DNA of 64,000 nucleotides, taken from NCBI RefSeq assembly GCF_024295805.1, contig NZ_JANCLX010000042.1, forward strand, positions 1-64,000, given 5' to 3'. Shown here piece after piece: positions 33,163 to 42,151 of the stretch. Origin of the DNA: Streptomyces cucumeris. Its GTDB lineage: Bacteria; Actinomycetota; Actinomycetes; Streptomycetales; Streptomycetaceae. Under the pieces are notes generated by a model. That model worked only from the letters and a program-made list of their open reading frames with translations. It searched no databases and was not told the origin of the DNA. The position numbers and the translations under genes are program-made. Position 1 is the first letter of the stretch. Every line of letters begins with the position of its first letter.

Positions 33163-33709
33163 TGACAAGGGTGGTTCGGCGGCGGATGGTCCGAAGCCAG
33201 GTGACGGCTACCGGATCGAGATCGCTTCGGTGAAGAAGGTGTTGGCTCCGCTGGAGGAGTCGGTCGTCGCCGCACGCAAGATCAAGAAGGACTGGAAGGC
33301 ACTGGCCGATGGCATCGGGAACTCGGCCGACTTCGACATCTGTGACTCCTCGGAGAAAATGCTCCATTCCTGGGGCTTCGGCATGGGGCGGGTGGCCGAC
33401 CACGCCGGCGTGGTGGTGCAGACCCTTCAGCAGGTGATCGCCTCCTACATGCTGGCCGACCTGCTGCGTATCAAGGACTTCGCGCCGACTGAGGACAACA
33501 TGGCCAAGCTCCCCTTCGGGGAACAGGGCCTGAAGGCGTGGAAGGAAGGCTACCGGCCGAAGTTCGACCCACCTCCGGAGATCTACAAGGAGCCGTGGCT
33601 CGACGACGATGACGACGGCACCTACACCGGAGATGTGCCCACCAACCCGCGGTTGCGTTACGACGGCGGGTGGGAAGTCGACGGCGGATCCAAGGGAGTC
33701 ACCGCGTGA
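33152..33709 (+). CDS. WXG100-like helical protein of the toxin operon
   Basis: A 185-aa protein. Residues about 20-110 predict a helical hairpin (IASVKKVLAPLEESVVAARKIKKDWKAL, DSSEKMLHSWGFGMGRVADHAGVVVQTLQQVIASY), as in ESX/WXG100-like partners, although the classical WxG reads as WGFG. The C-terminal half is Pro/Asp-rich. It overlaps both neighbours (11 bases upstream, GTGA downstream), so it is made with the RHS protein and may help its export through an ESX-type system. Confidence 0.75.
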   Translation: MSGDDKGGSAADGPKPGDGYRIEIASVKKVLAPLEESVVAARKIKKDWKALADGIGNSADFDICDSSEKMLHSWGFGMGRVADHAGVVVQTLQQVIASYMLADLLRIKDFAPTEDNMAKLPFGEQGLKAWKEGYRPKFDPPPEIYKEPWLDDDDDGTYTGDVPTNPRLRYDGGWEVDGGSKGVTA

Positions 33710-36700
33710 CCCAGAAGGACGCGACCGAGGGCGGCACGACCGAGCGCATACCCCTCAACGCCAAACCCTCCGACGTCATCCCCGGCAGTCCCCGCAAAGT
33801 CGAGGACCTGGCGGTCAAACTCCGCGCCTACGCAGGCGCGTTCCAGGACGGAGTGGACCAGCTCGATGTCCTGTCCCTGATGAACTGGACCGGCGCGGCG
33901 TCGGAGAACTTCCAGGGTGCGACGGAGAAGCTGCCCAAAGAACTGGGCTCGGCCAAGAAGTACTTCACCTCGGCCGCGAGCGCGCTGGACTCCTATGCGG
34001 CGAAGCTGCGGTCGGCACAGAAGCGCGTCAAGCCGATCATCGACGATGCCGATGACGCGCGGGCGGCGTCGAAGCGCCATTGGCAGAGCTGGAAGGACTA
34101 CAGCGAGGCGTCGGACCGTAAGGACGATCCGCTGCCGGAGAAGCCTCCGGAGGACGATCCGGGGATGGCCGCGCTGGAGGGCTGCTACAAGCGTCTCGAC
34201 AAGCTCGAGGCAGAACTCAAGATCGTCGTCGAAACCGCCAAGCGCAAACTCGACACCGCCAGGGAGAAGGCTCCGGACAAGCCCGCGACCCCCGAGGGCC
34301 TGGGCTGGTTCAAGCAGAAGCTCGGGGATTTCGGTGACGGAGCCGGAGACTTCCTCTACGACCGGTACGAAGACCTCGACGACCTGATGCACGACGGCGT
34401 CGGAGGCGCGGGGCTGCAGCTGGCAAACATCGCTGATGGCGCCGCCTACGCCGCGGCCCATCCCAAGGAGTTCGCCAAGGCCGCCATCAACTGGGAGGAA
34501 TGGCAGCGGAACCCGGCCCGGGCATCCGGACAGCTCACCGCTGGGCTGCTGCTGGCACTGGCCACCGGCGGCGCCACCGGCACCTTCCGGTACGGCAGCA
34601 AGGTGGCGAAGACCGCCGCACAGCGCCTGCTCAACCGTGAACGCGCGCTCGGCCGCGACGGCAGCGCCCGTAAGCGGAAGAGCGAAGACCCGGAGGGCAA
34701 CAACAACCCCAACGGCGAGCGGCCCAAGAAGGGCGAGCCGATCGATGTGGCCACCGGTGAGATGGTCATGTCCGCCACCGACGTCACCCTTCCCGGTGTG
34801 CTGCCTCTGGTGCTGGAGCGGCATTACGTCTCCGGGCACCCGTGCGGCGGCTGGTTCGGCCGCACCTGGACCGGCACCCTCGACCAACGCCTGGAGATCG
34901 ACGACGAGGGCGTCGTCTACATCACCGACGACGGCATGATCCTCGCCTACCCGGTCCCAGAACCCGACGTCCCCACCCTTCCCGCCGCCGGTCCCCGCTG
35001 GCCCCTGTGCTGGGACGGCAAACCGGACGGCACCTTCACCATCACCACCCCCGAACACAACCGCACCCTCCACTTCGCACCACTCCCGGCAGCCGGCCGC
35101 GAACTCGCCCTCACAGCGATCACCGACCGCACCGGCGACGGCGACCGCATCACCATCACCTACGACGCGCAAGGCGCGCCGACGGAGATCACCCATTCCG
35201 GCGGCTACCGCATCGCCATCGACACCGATCCGGAGCTGCTGCGCATCACCGCCCTACGGCTGCTCCACGGTGCGGAGCATCAGCACAGCACCACGCTGAT
35301 CTCATACGGCTACAGCGAAGCCGGAGACCTGAGTGAGGTCATCAACTCCACCGGACTGCCGCTGCGTTTCCAGTACGACGACGCACGCCGCATCACCTCG
35401 TGGACGGATCGCAACGGCACGACCTATGCGTATGTCTATGACCATCGTGGCCGTGTCCTGCGGGGCATCGGCCCTGACGGCATCCTCTCCGGCCGTATGC
35501 ACTACGACCCCCAGAGCCGCACCAACCGCTACACCGACTCCCAGGGCAACACCACCACCTACGTCTGCAACGAGGCGTACCGGGTCATCGCGGAGACCGA
35601 CCCGCTGGGCAACACCACCCACACCGAATGGGACCCCGCCAACCGCCATCGCGTCGCGGTCACCGACCCGTTGGGACACACCACCCGCTACCGCTACGAC
35701 GATCTCGACCGCCTGATCGCCATCGAACGCCCCGACGGCGCGGTCACCGAAACCGTTCATGATGACGAGGGGCTGCCTCTGGAGATCCGTGAGGCGAGCG
35801 GCGCCGTCTGGCGCCATGCCTACAACGATCGGGGTGACCGTGTGTCGACCACCGATCCCGATGGCGCCACCACCCATTACACCTACAACGCACTGGGCCA
35901 TCTCACCTCGATCACGGACCCGCTGCGTCACACCACCGAGATCACCCCGGATGGGACGGGGCTTCCGGTCGCCATCACGGACCCTATGGGCGGAACCACA
36001 CATATCCGCCGAGGACCACACGGTCAGGTCACCGCTGTCACCGACCCGCTGGGCGAGACCACCCGACACGGTTGGACCGTCGATGGCGAGCCCGCCTGGC
36101 GTGAGGGACCAGACGGAACCCGTGAGGTGTGGCAGTGGGACACCGAAGGCAATCTCGCCCGCCATATCGATCAAGCCGGACACACCACCACCTACACCCA
36201 CACGCACTTCGACCTGCCTGCCACCCGCACCGACCCCGACGGCGCCCACTACACCTTCACCTACGACACCGAACTCCGCCTCAGCGCCGTCACCAATCCC
36301 CAGGGTCAGCAGTGGCAGTACACCCATGACGCCGCTGGCCGTCTGATCACGGAAACCGACTTCAACGGAGCCGCCCGCACCTACACCCGCGATGCCGCAG
36401 GCCACCTGGTCGCTCAGACCAACGCATTGGGCGAAACCCTGCGCTATACGCGTGACACCGCCGGGCGCGTCACCACACAGCACGACGAGACCACGGGCGA
36501 GCAGACGACCTATGGCTACCAAGCGGACGGCGCCCTCTCCGAGGCGAGAAACGCCCACGCGGCCCTGACCCTCGAACGAGACCCGCTCGGCCGTGTGGTG
36601 GCCGAGACGGTGAACGGCCGCACAACAACCAACGCGTACGACGCCACGGGCAACCGCACCCACCGCACCACACCCTCGGGCCTGATCTCAACCTGGACCT

Positions 36701-38118
36701 ACGACCCCATGGGCCTGCCGTCCACCCTCACCACAGCCGACCACACCATGACGTTCACCCACGATGCAGCGGGCAACCAAACACGGCGCGCCATGGGGGC
36801 GGTCACCCTCACTCAGACCTGGAACGCCGCACACCGGCTCACCGGCCAGACCCTCACCACCAGCCATCATGCCGCAGCGGACGAAGTACTTCAGCACCGT
36901 TCCTACGTTCATCGCCCCGACGGCTACATCACTGAGATACGTGAACTCACTTCAGGAACACGGAACTTCACGCTGAACCGTATGGGACGCGTCACAGGCG
37001 TCCAGGCCCACGGCTGGACGGAGAAATACGCCTACGACGCCATGGGCAACCAGACCCATGCCGCCGCTCCCGACCATCCCGCCGACGGCGACCGCACCTA
37101 CAACGGCACGCTCATCCGCCATGCGGGCCGGACCACCTACGAACACGATGCCGTCGGCCGCCTGACCCGCAAGACCCGCAAACTCCTCAACGGCCAGACC
37201 CGCACGTGGACCTACACCTGGAACGCCGAAGACCGTCTCGTCAAAGCAACCACCCCTGACGGCCAGGAGTGGAGCTACGTCTACGACCCTCTCGGCCGCC
37301 GCCTGTCCAAGACCGGCCCGGACGAAGCCCCTGTCACCTTCACCTGGGATTCGATCCTCCTGGCCGAACAGTCCACCGGCGATGGCCTGACCATCACCTG
37401 GGACCACGACCCCGGCACCCACCAGCCGCTCACCCAGACCGAGCGCGAACCGGGCTCCACCCGCTTCCATGCCGTGGTCAGCGATGCCATCGGAACACCC
37501 ACCGAACTCGTCACCCCTGACGGCCATGTGGCATGGCAGCACCGCACCACCCTCTGGGGTACCCCGCTCTCGGCTCCACCTGACACTGCCACCTGTCCCC
37601 TCCGGTTCCCTGGCCAGTACGAAGACCTCGAGACCGGTCTCCACTACAACCACCACCGCTACTACGACCCCGAAACCGCCCGCTACCTCACCCCCGACCC
37701 ACTCGGCCTCGCCCCGGCACCCAGCCAACACGCATACGTCCTCAACCCACACACCTGGCAGGACCCCCTCGGCCTCGAAGGCTGCAAGGACAAGAAGCCT
37801 CCACGCCTCTCCGACGACCTGCCGAGAGGTCTGCCGAAGAAATTCGTCGAGGCATACGACGACATCAGGGCGGGCAACGGTGTCCCACGACGGGATGACA
37901 ACGGACATCCCAAGATATTCGAAGGTAGGAAATCCCACGAGCGCCCATGGAGCGGGGCCACGGAGTACGAAGTACCGGGCGCCAAGAACCCCGACAAGGC
38001 GCGGATCCTCGTAAAGACACTTGCTGACGGACGTAAGGTGATGGGATGGAGCACCGACCACTACAAGACCATCCATCCCTTCACGGCCCCCCACTTCCCG
38101 GATAGCGGCTGGCATTGA
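33706..38118 (+). CDS. RHS-repeat polymorphic toxin with C-terminal barnase-like RNase domain
   Basis: 1470 aa from GTG 33706 (AAGGGAG upstream). Residues 1-200 are helical and WXG100/PPE-like (MNWTGAASENFQGATEKLP). Near 345 the DUF6531 entry (GEPIDVATGEMVM) opens the RHS/YD shell, with dozens of YDxxGR-type repeats to about 1320. The RHS core end is RYYDPETARYLTPDPLGL, then NPHTWQDPLGLEG. The last ~105 residues are the toxin: GHPKIFEGRKSHERPW, EYEVPGAKNP, ARILVKTL and GWSTDHYKTIHPF. The terminal DHYxT resembles the catalytic His region of barnase. Base composition drops in A/T-poor bias at this tip, as expected for an exchanged cassette. Confidence 0.9.
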   Translation: MTQKDATEGGTTERIPLNAKPSDVIPGSPRKVEDLAVKLRAYAGAFQDGVDQLDVLSLMNWTGAASENFQGATEKLPKELGSAKKYFTSAASALDSYAAKLRSAQKRVKPIIDDADDARAASKRHWQSWKDYSEASDRKDDPLPEKPPEDDPGMAALEGCYKRLDKLEAELKIVVETAKRKLDTAREKAPDKPATPEGLGWFKQKLGDFGDGAGDFLYDRYEDLDDLMHDGVGGAGLQLANIADGAAYAAAHPKEFAKAAINWEEWQRNPARASGQLTAGLLLALATGGATGTFRYGSKVAKTAAQRLLNRERALGRDGSARKRKSEDPEGNNNPNGERPKKGEPIDVATGEMVMSATDVTLPGVLPLVLERHYVSGHPCGGWFGRTWTGTLDQRLEIDDEGVVYITDDGMILAYPVPEPDVPTLPAAGPRWPLCWDGKPDGTFTITTPEHNRTLHFAPLPAAGRELALTAITDRTGDGDRITITYDAQGAPTEITHSGGYRIAIDTDPELLRITALRLLHGAEHQHSTTLISYGYSEAGDLSEVINSTGLPLRFQYDDARRITSWTDRNGTTYAYVYDHRGRVLRGIGPDGILSGRMHYDPQSRTNRYTDSQGNTTTYVCNEAYRVIAETDPLGNTTHTEWDPANRHRVAVTDPLGHTTRYRYDDLDRLIAIERPDGAVTETVHDDEGLPLEIREASGAVWRHAYNDRGDRVSTTDPDGATTHYTYNALGHLTSITDPLRHTTEITPDGTGLPVAITDPMGGTTHIRRGPHGQVTAVTDPLGETTRHGWTVDGEPAWREGPDGTREVWQWDTEGNLARHIDQAGHTTTYTHTHFDLPATRTDPDGAHYTFTYDTELRLSAVTNPQGQQWQYTHDAAGRLITETDFNGAARTYTRDAAGHLVAQTNALGETLRYTRDTAGRVTTQHDETTGEQTTYGYQADGALSEARNAHAALTLERDPLGRVVAETVNGRTTTNAYDATGNRTHRTTPSGLISTWTYDPMGLPSTLTTADHTMTFTHDAAGNQTRRAMGAVTLTQTWNAAHRLTGQTLTTSHHAAADEVLQHRSYVHRPDGYITEIRELTSGTRNFTLNRMGRVTGVQAHGWTEKYAYDAMGNQTHAAAPDHPADGDRTYNGTLIRHAGRTTYEHDAVGRLTRKTRKLLNGQTRTWTYTWNAEDRLVKATTPDGQEWSYVYDPLGRRLSKTGPDEAPVTFTWDSILLAEQSTGDGLTITWDHDPGTHQPLTQTEREPGSTRFHAVVSDAIGTPTELVTPDGHVAWQHRTTLWGTPLSAPPDTATCPLRFPGQYEDLETGLHYNHHRYYDPETARYLTPDPLGLAPAPSQHAYVLNPHTWQDPLGLEGCKDKKPPRLSDDLPRGLPKKFVEAYDDIRAGNGVPRRDDNGHPKIFEGRKSHERPWSGATEYEVPGAKNPDKARILVKTLADGRKVMGWSTDHYKTIHPFTAPHFPDSGWH

Positions 38119-38119
38119 T

Positions 38120-38872
38120 GTGAACATGTATCGACTGGTTGAAGATGAGACGCAACAGGAAATCCTGACGGCAACTGACTTGTGTGGATTCTTCGCTGAC
38201 CCCTCAGCGGGAGAATCAGGCTCGGTCATTGCCATCGGAGCATCGCTGAGGCCGGAGAAACTCCCCATTTCCTTCGAGGACGTGGAGTTTCAGGTCAGAG
38301 ACGTCCAGGGGCAAGAAATTGGATCCTACTATGTGGGAAGGATTGACGTAATCGGTGCGCGGTATGGCGAAGGAAGCCAGGGTCGCATCGATCTGACGAT
38401 CTCACTGGGTGGATACACCCTGCCATATCCCTATGCGGGAGAGATCTGGCGCACTTGGTCCCATGGTCCACCGGTCAACTCTGGAGTATGGAAAGGCCTT
38501 CCTGCCGAGGCGCATGAAAGCTGGCTGCACGTCGTCCAGCAAGTATGGTTCACTTCAGGGCACCGGGCGATGATCTATGGCGATGCGACACATTACGAGA
38601 TCGCTGGAGCTGACCTGGCCAACATTCATAGCTTCTACTGCGCTCTGGGTGAGGCCGTGAACGGGCCGGGTGGGTACCTCGGATCCACCCCCAGTGGGCT
38701 TGCTGATTGCCTCTCCAGCAGCCGCGGAAAGCGTCCGGAAGCCTTTCATCTCACATGGCATGACATTGACGTCTCGCGGCGGAACATCGACCGAGATGAA
38801 CTCAATTGGGCCCTCGAAGTGATGCGAGACTACGGGGTAGATATCGAATATCCCCCCACTGGCCTTGGCTGA
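38120..38872 (+). CDS. Immunity protein with C-terminal barstar domain
   Basis: A 250-aa protein starting at GTG 38120 (or ATG 38126), one base after the toxin stop. The C-terminal part (about 165-245) reads as barstar: IHSFYCALGEAVNGPGGYLG, then GLADCLSSSRG, FHLTWHDIDVS. The YLGSTPSGLADCL segment matches barstar's YGxNLDALxDCL. The N-terminal ~150 residues form an unrecognised beta-rich domain (VRDVQGQEIGSYYVGRIDVIG). It should bind and block the barnase-like tip upstream. GC is clearly lower than in the core genome, a mark of transfer together with the toxin tip. Confidence 0.82.
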   Translation: MNMYRLVEDETQQEILTATDLCGFFADPSAGESGSVIAIGASLRPEKLPISFEDVEFQVRDVQGQEIGSYYVGRIDVIGARYGEGSQGRIDLTISLGGYTLPYPYAGEIWRTWSHGPPVNSGVWKGLPAEAHESWLHVVQQVWFTSGHRAMIYGDATHYEIAGADLANIHSFYCALGEAVNGPGGYLGSTPSGLADCLSSSRGKRPEAFHLTWHDIDVSRRNIDRDELNWALEVMRDYGVDIEYPPTGLG

Positions 38873-39037
38873 GGAGCAGCAGGGTGTTGGCGGTCGGCCA
38901 AGTTCAGGCCTTGGGTCGATGAGGGCGTGAACGAACAGCCACAACACCTGCCAGGACGTGCTGCTCTCGCAGTAATCTACCGCCCACGGTGAGCGGGGGC
39001 TGTGGGGTCAGGGTCGTCCGGAAAGGGAATGAGGTTC
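38873..39037. other. Gap between immunity genes, no intact gene
   Basis: 165 bp with no supported coding region. Short open frames on either strand lack RBS. It could be debris from cassette exchange, but I recognise no insertion sequence end. Confidence 0.4.
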
Positions 39038-39502
39038 GTGGAGATCACCCCCCAGGAGTGGCTTGACGGTCTGGTAGGCGCTTCGGAGAAGGCGGAACTG
39101 CGACAGGCGCGGGTCCAGGTGTCGGACAGCCGTGAATTGGATCTTTACACCCTCATTGCCGGGTGGTATCAGCACGTCAGAAAAATGCGGGCGGACCTTC
39201 CGCTGCCCGATGAGGACCGGTCGGTCTGGGGCGTCCACGATCTCCTCGCCGCACTGTCGCTACGCGACTTCGTGGAGCGGGGAACCGGGCAGCTCGAAGC
39301 CGGTCTGGCCGAGACCGCGGGGCGTGCTACCGGCATTGCCGACGAAGAGTTTCTCGCTTACACGGAGAAGGATGATTCCCGGATCATGGAGATCGTAGAC
39401 GACTCCATCACCGTGGGCTCGGAGTGGTGGTGGGAACGAGTGCCTGTCAGCGGCCCAATCCGCCGGGAAATCGATGCGATCCGCGGCCGCCTCACGGAGT
39501 GA
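39038..39502 (+). CDS. Unknown protein beside the toxin locus, possible orphan immunity gene
   Basis: A 154-aa acidic, mostly helical protein (ITPQEWLDGLVGASEKAEL, HDLLAALSLRDFVERG, EYxx-type charged stretches, VGSEWWWERVPVSGP). No family recognised. GTG 39038 is preferred because AAGGGA lies 8 bases upstream; ATG 39029 has that sequence directly against it. Its place after a toxin/immunity pair, and lower GC than neighbours, fit an orphan immunity gene left from an earlier toxin tip, but this is inference. Confidence 0.65.
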   Translation: MEITPQEWLDGLVGASEKAELRQARVQVSDSRELDLYTLIAGWYQHVRKMRADLPLPDEDRSVWGVHDLLAALSLRDFVERGTGQLEAGLAETAGRATGIADEEFLAYTEKDDSRIMEIVDDSITVGSEWWWERVPVSGPIRREIDAIRGRLTE

Positions 39503-39605
39503 CGCGTCGCCGTACGGCGACGGCCAGGGCGGGGCCACCGGCGGAACGCAGGTGGTTCTGCCGACCCGCCTTCCGTGCCATGAAGTCGTGGTACCGAGCG
39601 GATGT

Positions 39606-40526
39606 TCACCGCTGCTCTGGCCGGGATGCGCTCGCTGACTGCGATTCTTCGGATTGCGGCCAGGGCTCTCCGGTTGCGGCCGGATCCTCGAACACGGCCG
39701 TCGCGTCGAAGGCCGCCCGGCGGGTGGCGCGGCGGAGGGCCTTGAGGACGGTGCCGCCCAGGGCGAGGGTCAGCAGCACCGTCACCACCGCGCGCGGCAG
39801 GTCCCAGCCCAGTGAGGTGGCCAGGCAGTAGGCCACGAACCGGGCCAGGTTCTCGCCGACCGGGTCGCCCGGCACATAGCTGATCCCGGTGGCCATGCCC
39901 TGCATCAGTGTCCAGCCCTGGAGGTTCATCACCGTGCCGTAGAGCACCGACGCCACCGCCCCGTACGCCGCGAGCAGCGCCAGTTCGGCGCGGCCGCGCA
40001 GCCGGGAGGGGCCGGGGAGCAGTCCCGCGCCCATCGAGACCCAGCCCATCGCCAGCATCTGGAACGGCATCCACGGGCCCACCCCGCCGGTGAGCAGCGC
40101 GGACGCGAACATCGACACCGAGCCCAGCACGAAGCCGAACCCGGGTCCCAGGGCCCGTCCGGACAGCACCATCAGGAAGAACATCGGCTCGATCCCGGCT
40201 GTGCCCGCGCCCAGCGGGCGCAGGGCCGCACCGGCCGCCGCCAGCACTCCGATCATCGCGATGGCCTTCGCGTCCAGACCGGTGTCGGCGATGGTCGCCA
40301 CCACCACGGCGATCAGCAGTGGCAGCAGCGCGGCGAAGAGCCAGGGGGCGTCCGCGGCATGGGTGGTGACCCCGGAGTCGCCCGGTGCGAACAGCGGCCA
40401 GCCGAAGGCCGCCACGCCGACCGCGGAGACCAGCGCCAGCGCGGCCACCGAGCGCGGCCCCAGCCGTACCGGCCGCACCCGCCGTTCCGCAGCCGTCCCC
40501 TTGCCCACGGCGCCGGGCGCGCTCAC
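39606..40526 (-). CDS. ECF transporter substrate-binding (S) component
   Basis: A 306-aa integral membrane protein with about six helices (ALALVSAVGVAAFGWPLF; AIAMIGVLAAAGAALRPLGAG; PMFFLMVLSGRALGPGFGFVLGSVSMFASALLTGGVGPWMPFQM; VVTVLLTLALGGTVL). The GxGFxLGxxSMFxSALLTGGVGPWMPFQM block is typical of S components associated with vitamin import. A cobalamin riboswitch controls the operon, so cobalamin or a precursor is the likely substrate. GTG 40526 overlaps the upstream stop by four bases (GTGA). The C-terminal ~40 residues are polar. Confidence 0.88.
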   Translation of the reverse strand: MSAPGAVGKGTAAERRVRPVRLGPRSVAALALVSAVGVAAFGWPLFAPGDSGVTTHAADAPWLFAALLPLLIAVVVATIADTGLDAKAIAMIGVLAAAGAALRPLGAGTAGIEPMFFLMVLSGRALGPGFGFVLGSVSMFASALLTGGVGPWMPFQMLAMGWVSMGAGLLPGPSRLRGRAELALLAAYGAVASVLYGTVMNLQGWTLMQGMATGISYVPGDPVGENLARFVAYCLATSLGWDLPRAVVTVLLTLALGGTVLKALRRATRRAAFDATAVFEDPAATGEPWPQSEESQSASASRPEQR

Positions 40527-42151
40527 GGCGTCGTCTCCAGCGCCTCGCGTACCTGCGGCACGGTCAGCCACGGCAGCGGTGCCAGGACCTTCGCCACCTG
40601 CGGCGCGAACGCGGGGGAGGAGACGACGACCTCGGCCATCGGCCCGTCCGCCACCACCTCGCCCTCGGCCAGGATGACCACGCGGTGGGCGAGTTCGGCC
40701 GCGAGTTCCACATCGTGCGTGGCCAGCACCGTGGCATGGCCGTCCGCGGTCAGCTCCCGCACCACCTCCACCAGCCGCGCCTTCGCCGCGTAGTCGAGGC
40801 CGCGGGTCGGCTCGTCGAGCAGGAGCAGCGGGGGCCGCGCGGTCAGGACGACCGACAGGGCGAGCGCCAGCCGCTGGCCCTCCGACAGATCGCGGGGATG
40901 GGTGGTGTCCGCCACGTCCGGCAGCAGCCGGGCGACCAGCGCGCGGCAGGTGCCCGGGGCCGCGTCCGCGTCCCGGTCGGCCGCCGCGCATTCGGCGGCG
41001 ACCGTGTCGGCGTAGAGCAGATCGCGGGGTTCCTGCGGTACGAGGCCGACATGGCGCAGGAGTTCGGCGGGGCGGGTGCGGTGCGGGACCACCCCGTCGC
41101 CCTCGGTGCCGCCCACCCGGACGGATCCGGAGGCGGGCTGGTGCATCCCGACCAGACTCGCCAGCAGGGTGGACTTGCCCGCGCCGTTGCGGCCCATCAG
41201 CGCCACCGTCTCACCGGGCCGCACCACCAGACCGGCTCCGCGCAGCGCCTCGACCCGTCCGTGGCGTACCACCAGCCGGGACACCTCGGCCACCGGCGCG
41301 CCCGGCGCGGGCCGGGACACCGCGCGCGGCGCGGCGTCCGCCAGCCGCTCCCGCAGTGGCCCGGCCTTGCGGCGCGCGTCGCGCACCGACAGCGGTACGG
41401 GTGACCATCCGGCGAGCCCGCCGAGGGCCACCACCGGCGGCTGGACGGGGGAGACCGGCATGATCTCGGCCGGTTCGCCGACCAGCGGGGCGGTGCCGGG
41501 GGAGGGCAGCAGGATCACCTGGTCCGCGTACTGCACCACCCGCTCCAGGCGGTGTTCCGCCATCAGCACGGTGGTGCCGAGGTCGTGCACCAGCCGTTGC
41601 AGCACGGCCAGCACCTCTTCGGCGGCGGCCGGGTCGAGCGCCGAGGTGGGCTCGTCCAGGACCAGCACCCGGGGGTGGGTGGTGAGCACCGAACCGATGG
41701 CCACCCGCTGCCGCTGGCCGCCGGAGAGGGAGGCGATGGGACGGTCGCGCAGCTCGGCCAGGCCCAGCAGGTCGAGCGTCTCCTCGACCCGGCGGCGCAT
41801 GGTGTCCGGCGGGACGCCCAGCGACTCCATGCCGTAGGCGAGTTCGTCCTCGACGGTGTCGGTCACGAAATGGGCCATCGGATCCTGTCCCACCGTGCCC
41901 ACCACATCCGCGAGTTCGCGTGGTTTGTGGGTACGGGTGTCCCGGCCCGCGACGGTCACCCGGCCGCGCAGGGTGCCACCGGTGAAATGCGGCACCAGAC
42001 CGGAGACGGCGCCCAGCAGCGTGGACTTGCCCGATCCGGACGGGCCGACCAGCAGACACAGCTCCCCCTCGGGAACGGTCAGGTCCACCCCGCTCAGGGC
42101 GGGCCGGGCCGCGCCCTCGTAAGCGACGGACACCTGCTCGAAGCGGATCAC
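40523..42151 (-). CDS. ECF transporter ATPase, two fused ATP-binding domains (EcfA1-EcfA2)
   Basis: 542 aa with two complete ABC domains. Domain 1: Walker A GPSGSGKST, signature LSGGQRQR, Walker B VLVLDEPTSALD. Domain 2: Walker A GRNGAGKST, signature LSEGQRLA (Gly to Glu change), Walker B LLLLDEPTRGLD. A linker of about 80 residues joins them. The pair energises vitamin import with EcfT and the S component. GTG 42151 has GAGGAGG upstream and overlaps the EcfT stop by four bases. Confidence 0.93.
   Translation of the reverse strand: MIRFEQVSVAYEGAARPALSGVDLTVPEGELCLLVGPSGSGKSTLLGAVSGLVPHFTGGTLRGRVTVAGRDTRTHKPRELADVVGTVGQDPMAHFVTDTVEDELAYGMESLGVPPDTMRRRVEETLDLLGLAELRDRPIASLSGGQRQRVAIGSVLTTHPRVLVLDEPTSALDPAAAEEVLAVLQRLVHDLGTTVLMAEHRLERVVQYADQVILLPSPGTAPLVGEPAEIMPVSPVQPPVVALGGLAGWSPVPLSVRDARRKAGPLRERLADAAPRAVSRPAPGAPVAEVSRLVVRHGRVEALRGAGLVVRPGETVALMGRNGAGKSTLLASLVGMHQPASGSVRVGGTEGDGVVPHRTRPAELLRHVGLVPQEPRDLLYADTVAAECAAADRDADAAPGTCRALVARLLPDVADTTHPRDLSEGQRLALALSVVLTARPPLLLLDEPTRGLDYAAKARLVEVVRELTADGHATVLATHDVELAAELAHRVVILAEGEVVADGPMAEVVVSSPAFAPQVAKVLAPLPWLTVPQVREALETTP

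Noticed and set aside
33658..35196. Open frame of about 500 codons opposite the first part of the RHS gene
   Set aside because: It is the antisense shadow of a well-supported RHS protein. No RBS-supported start, and the product resembles no family.
38873..39037. Insertion sequence remnant after the immunity gene
   Set aside because: Short frames faintly suggested a transposase piece, but there are no terminal repeats or recognisable DDE motifs.
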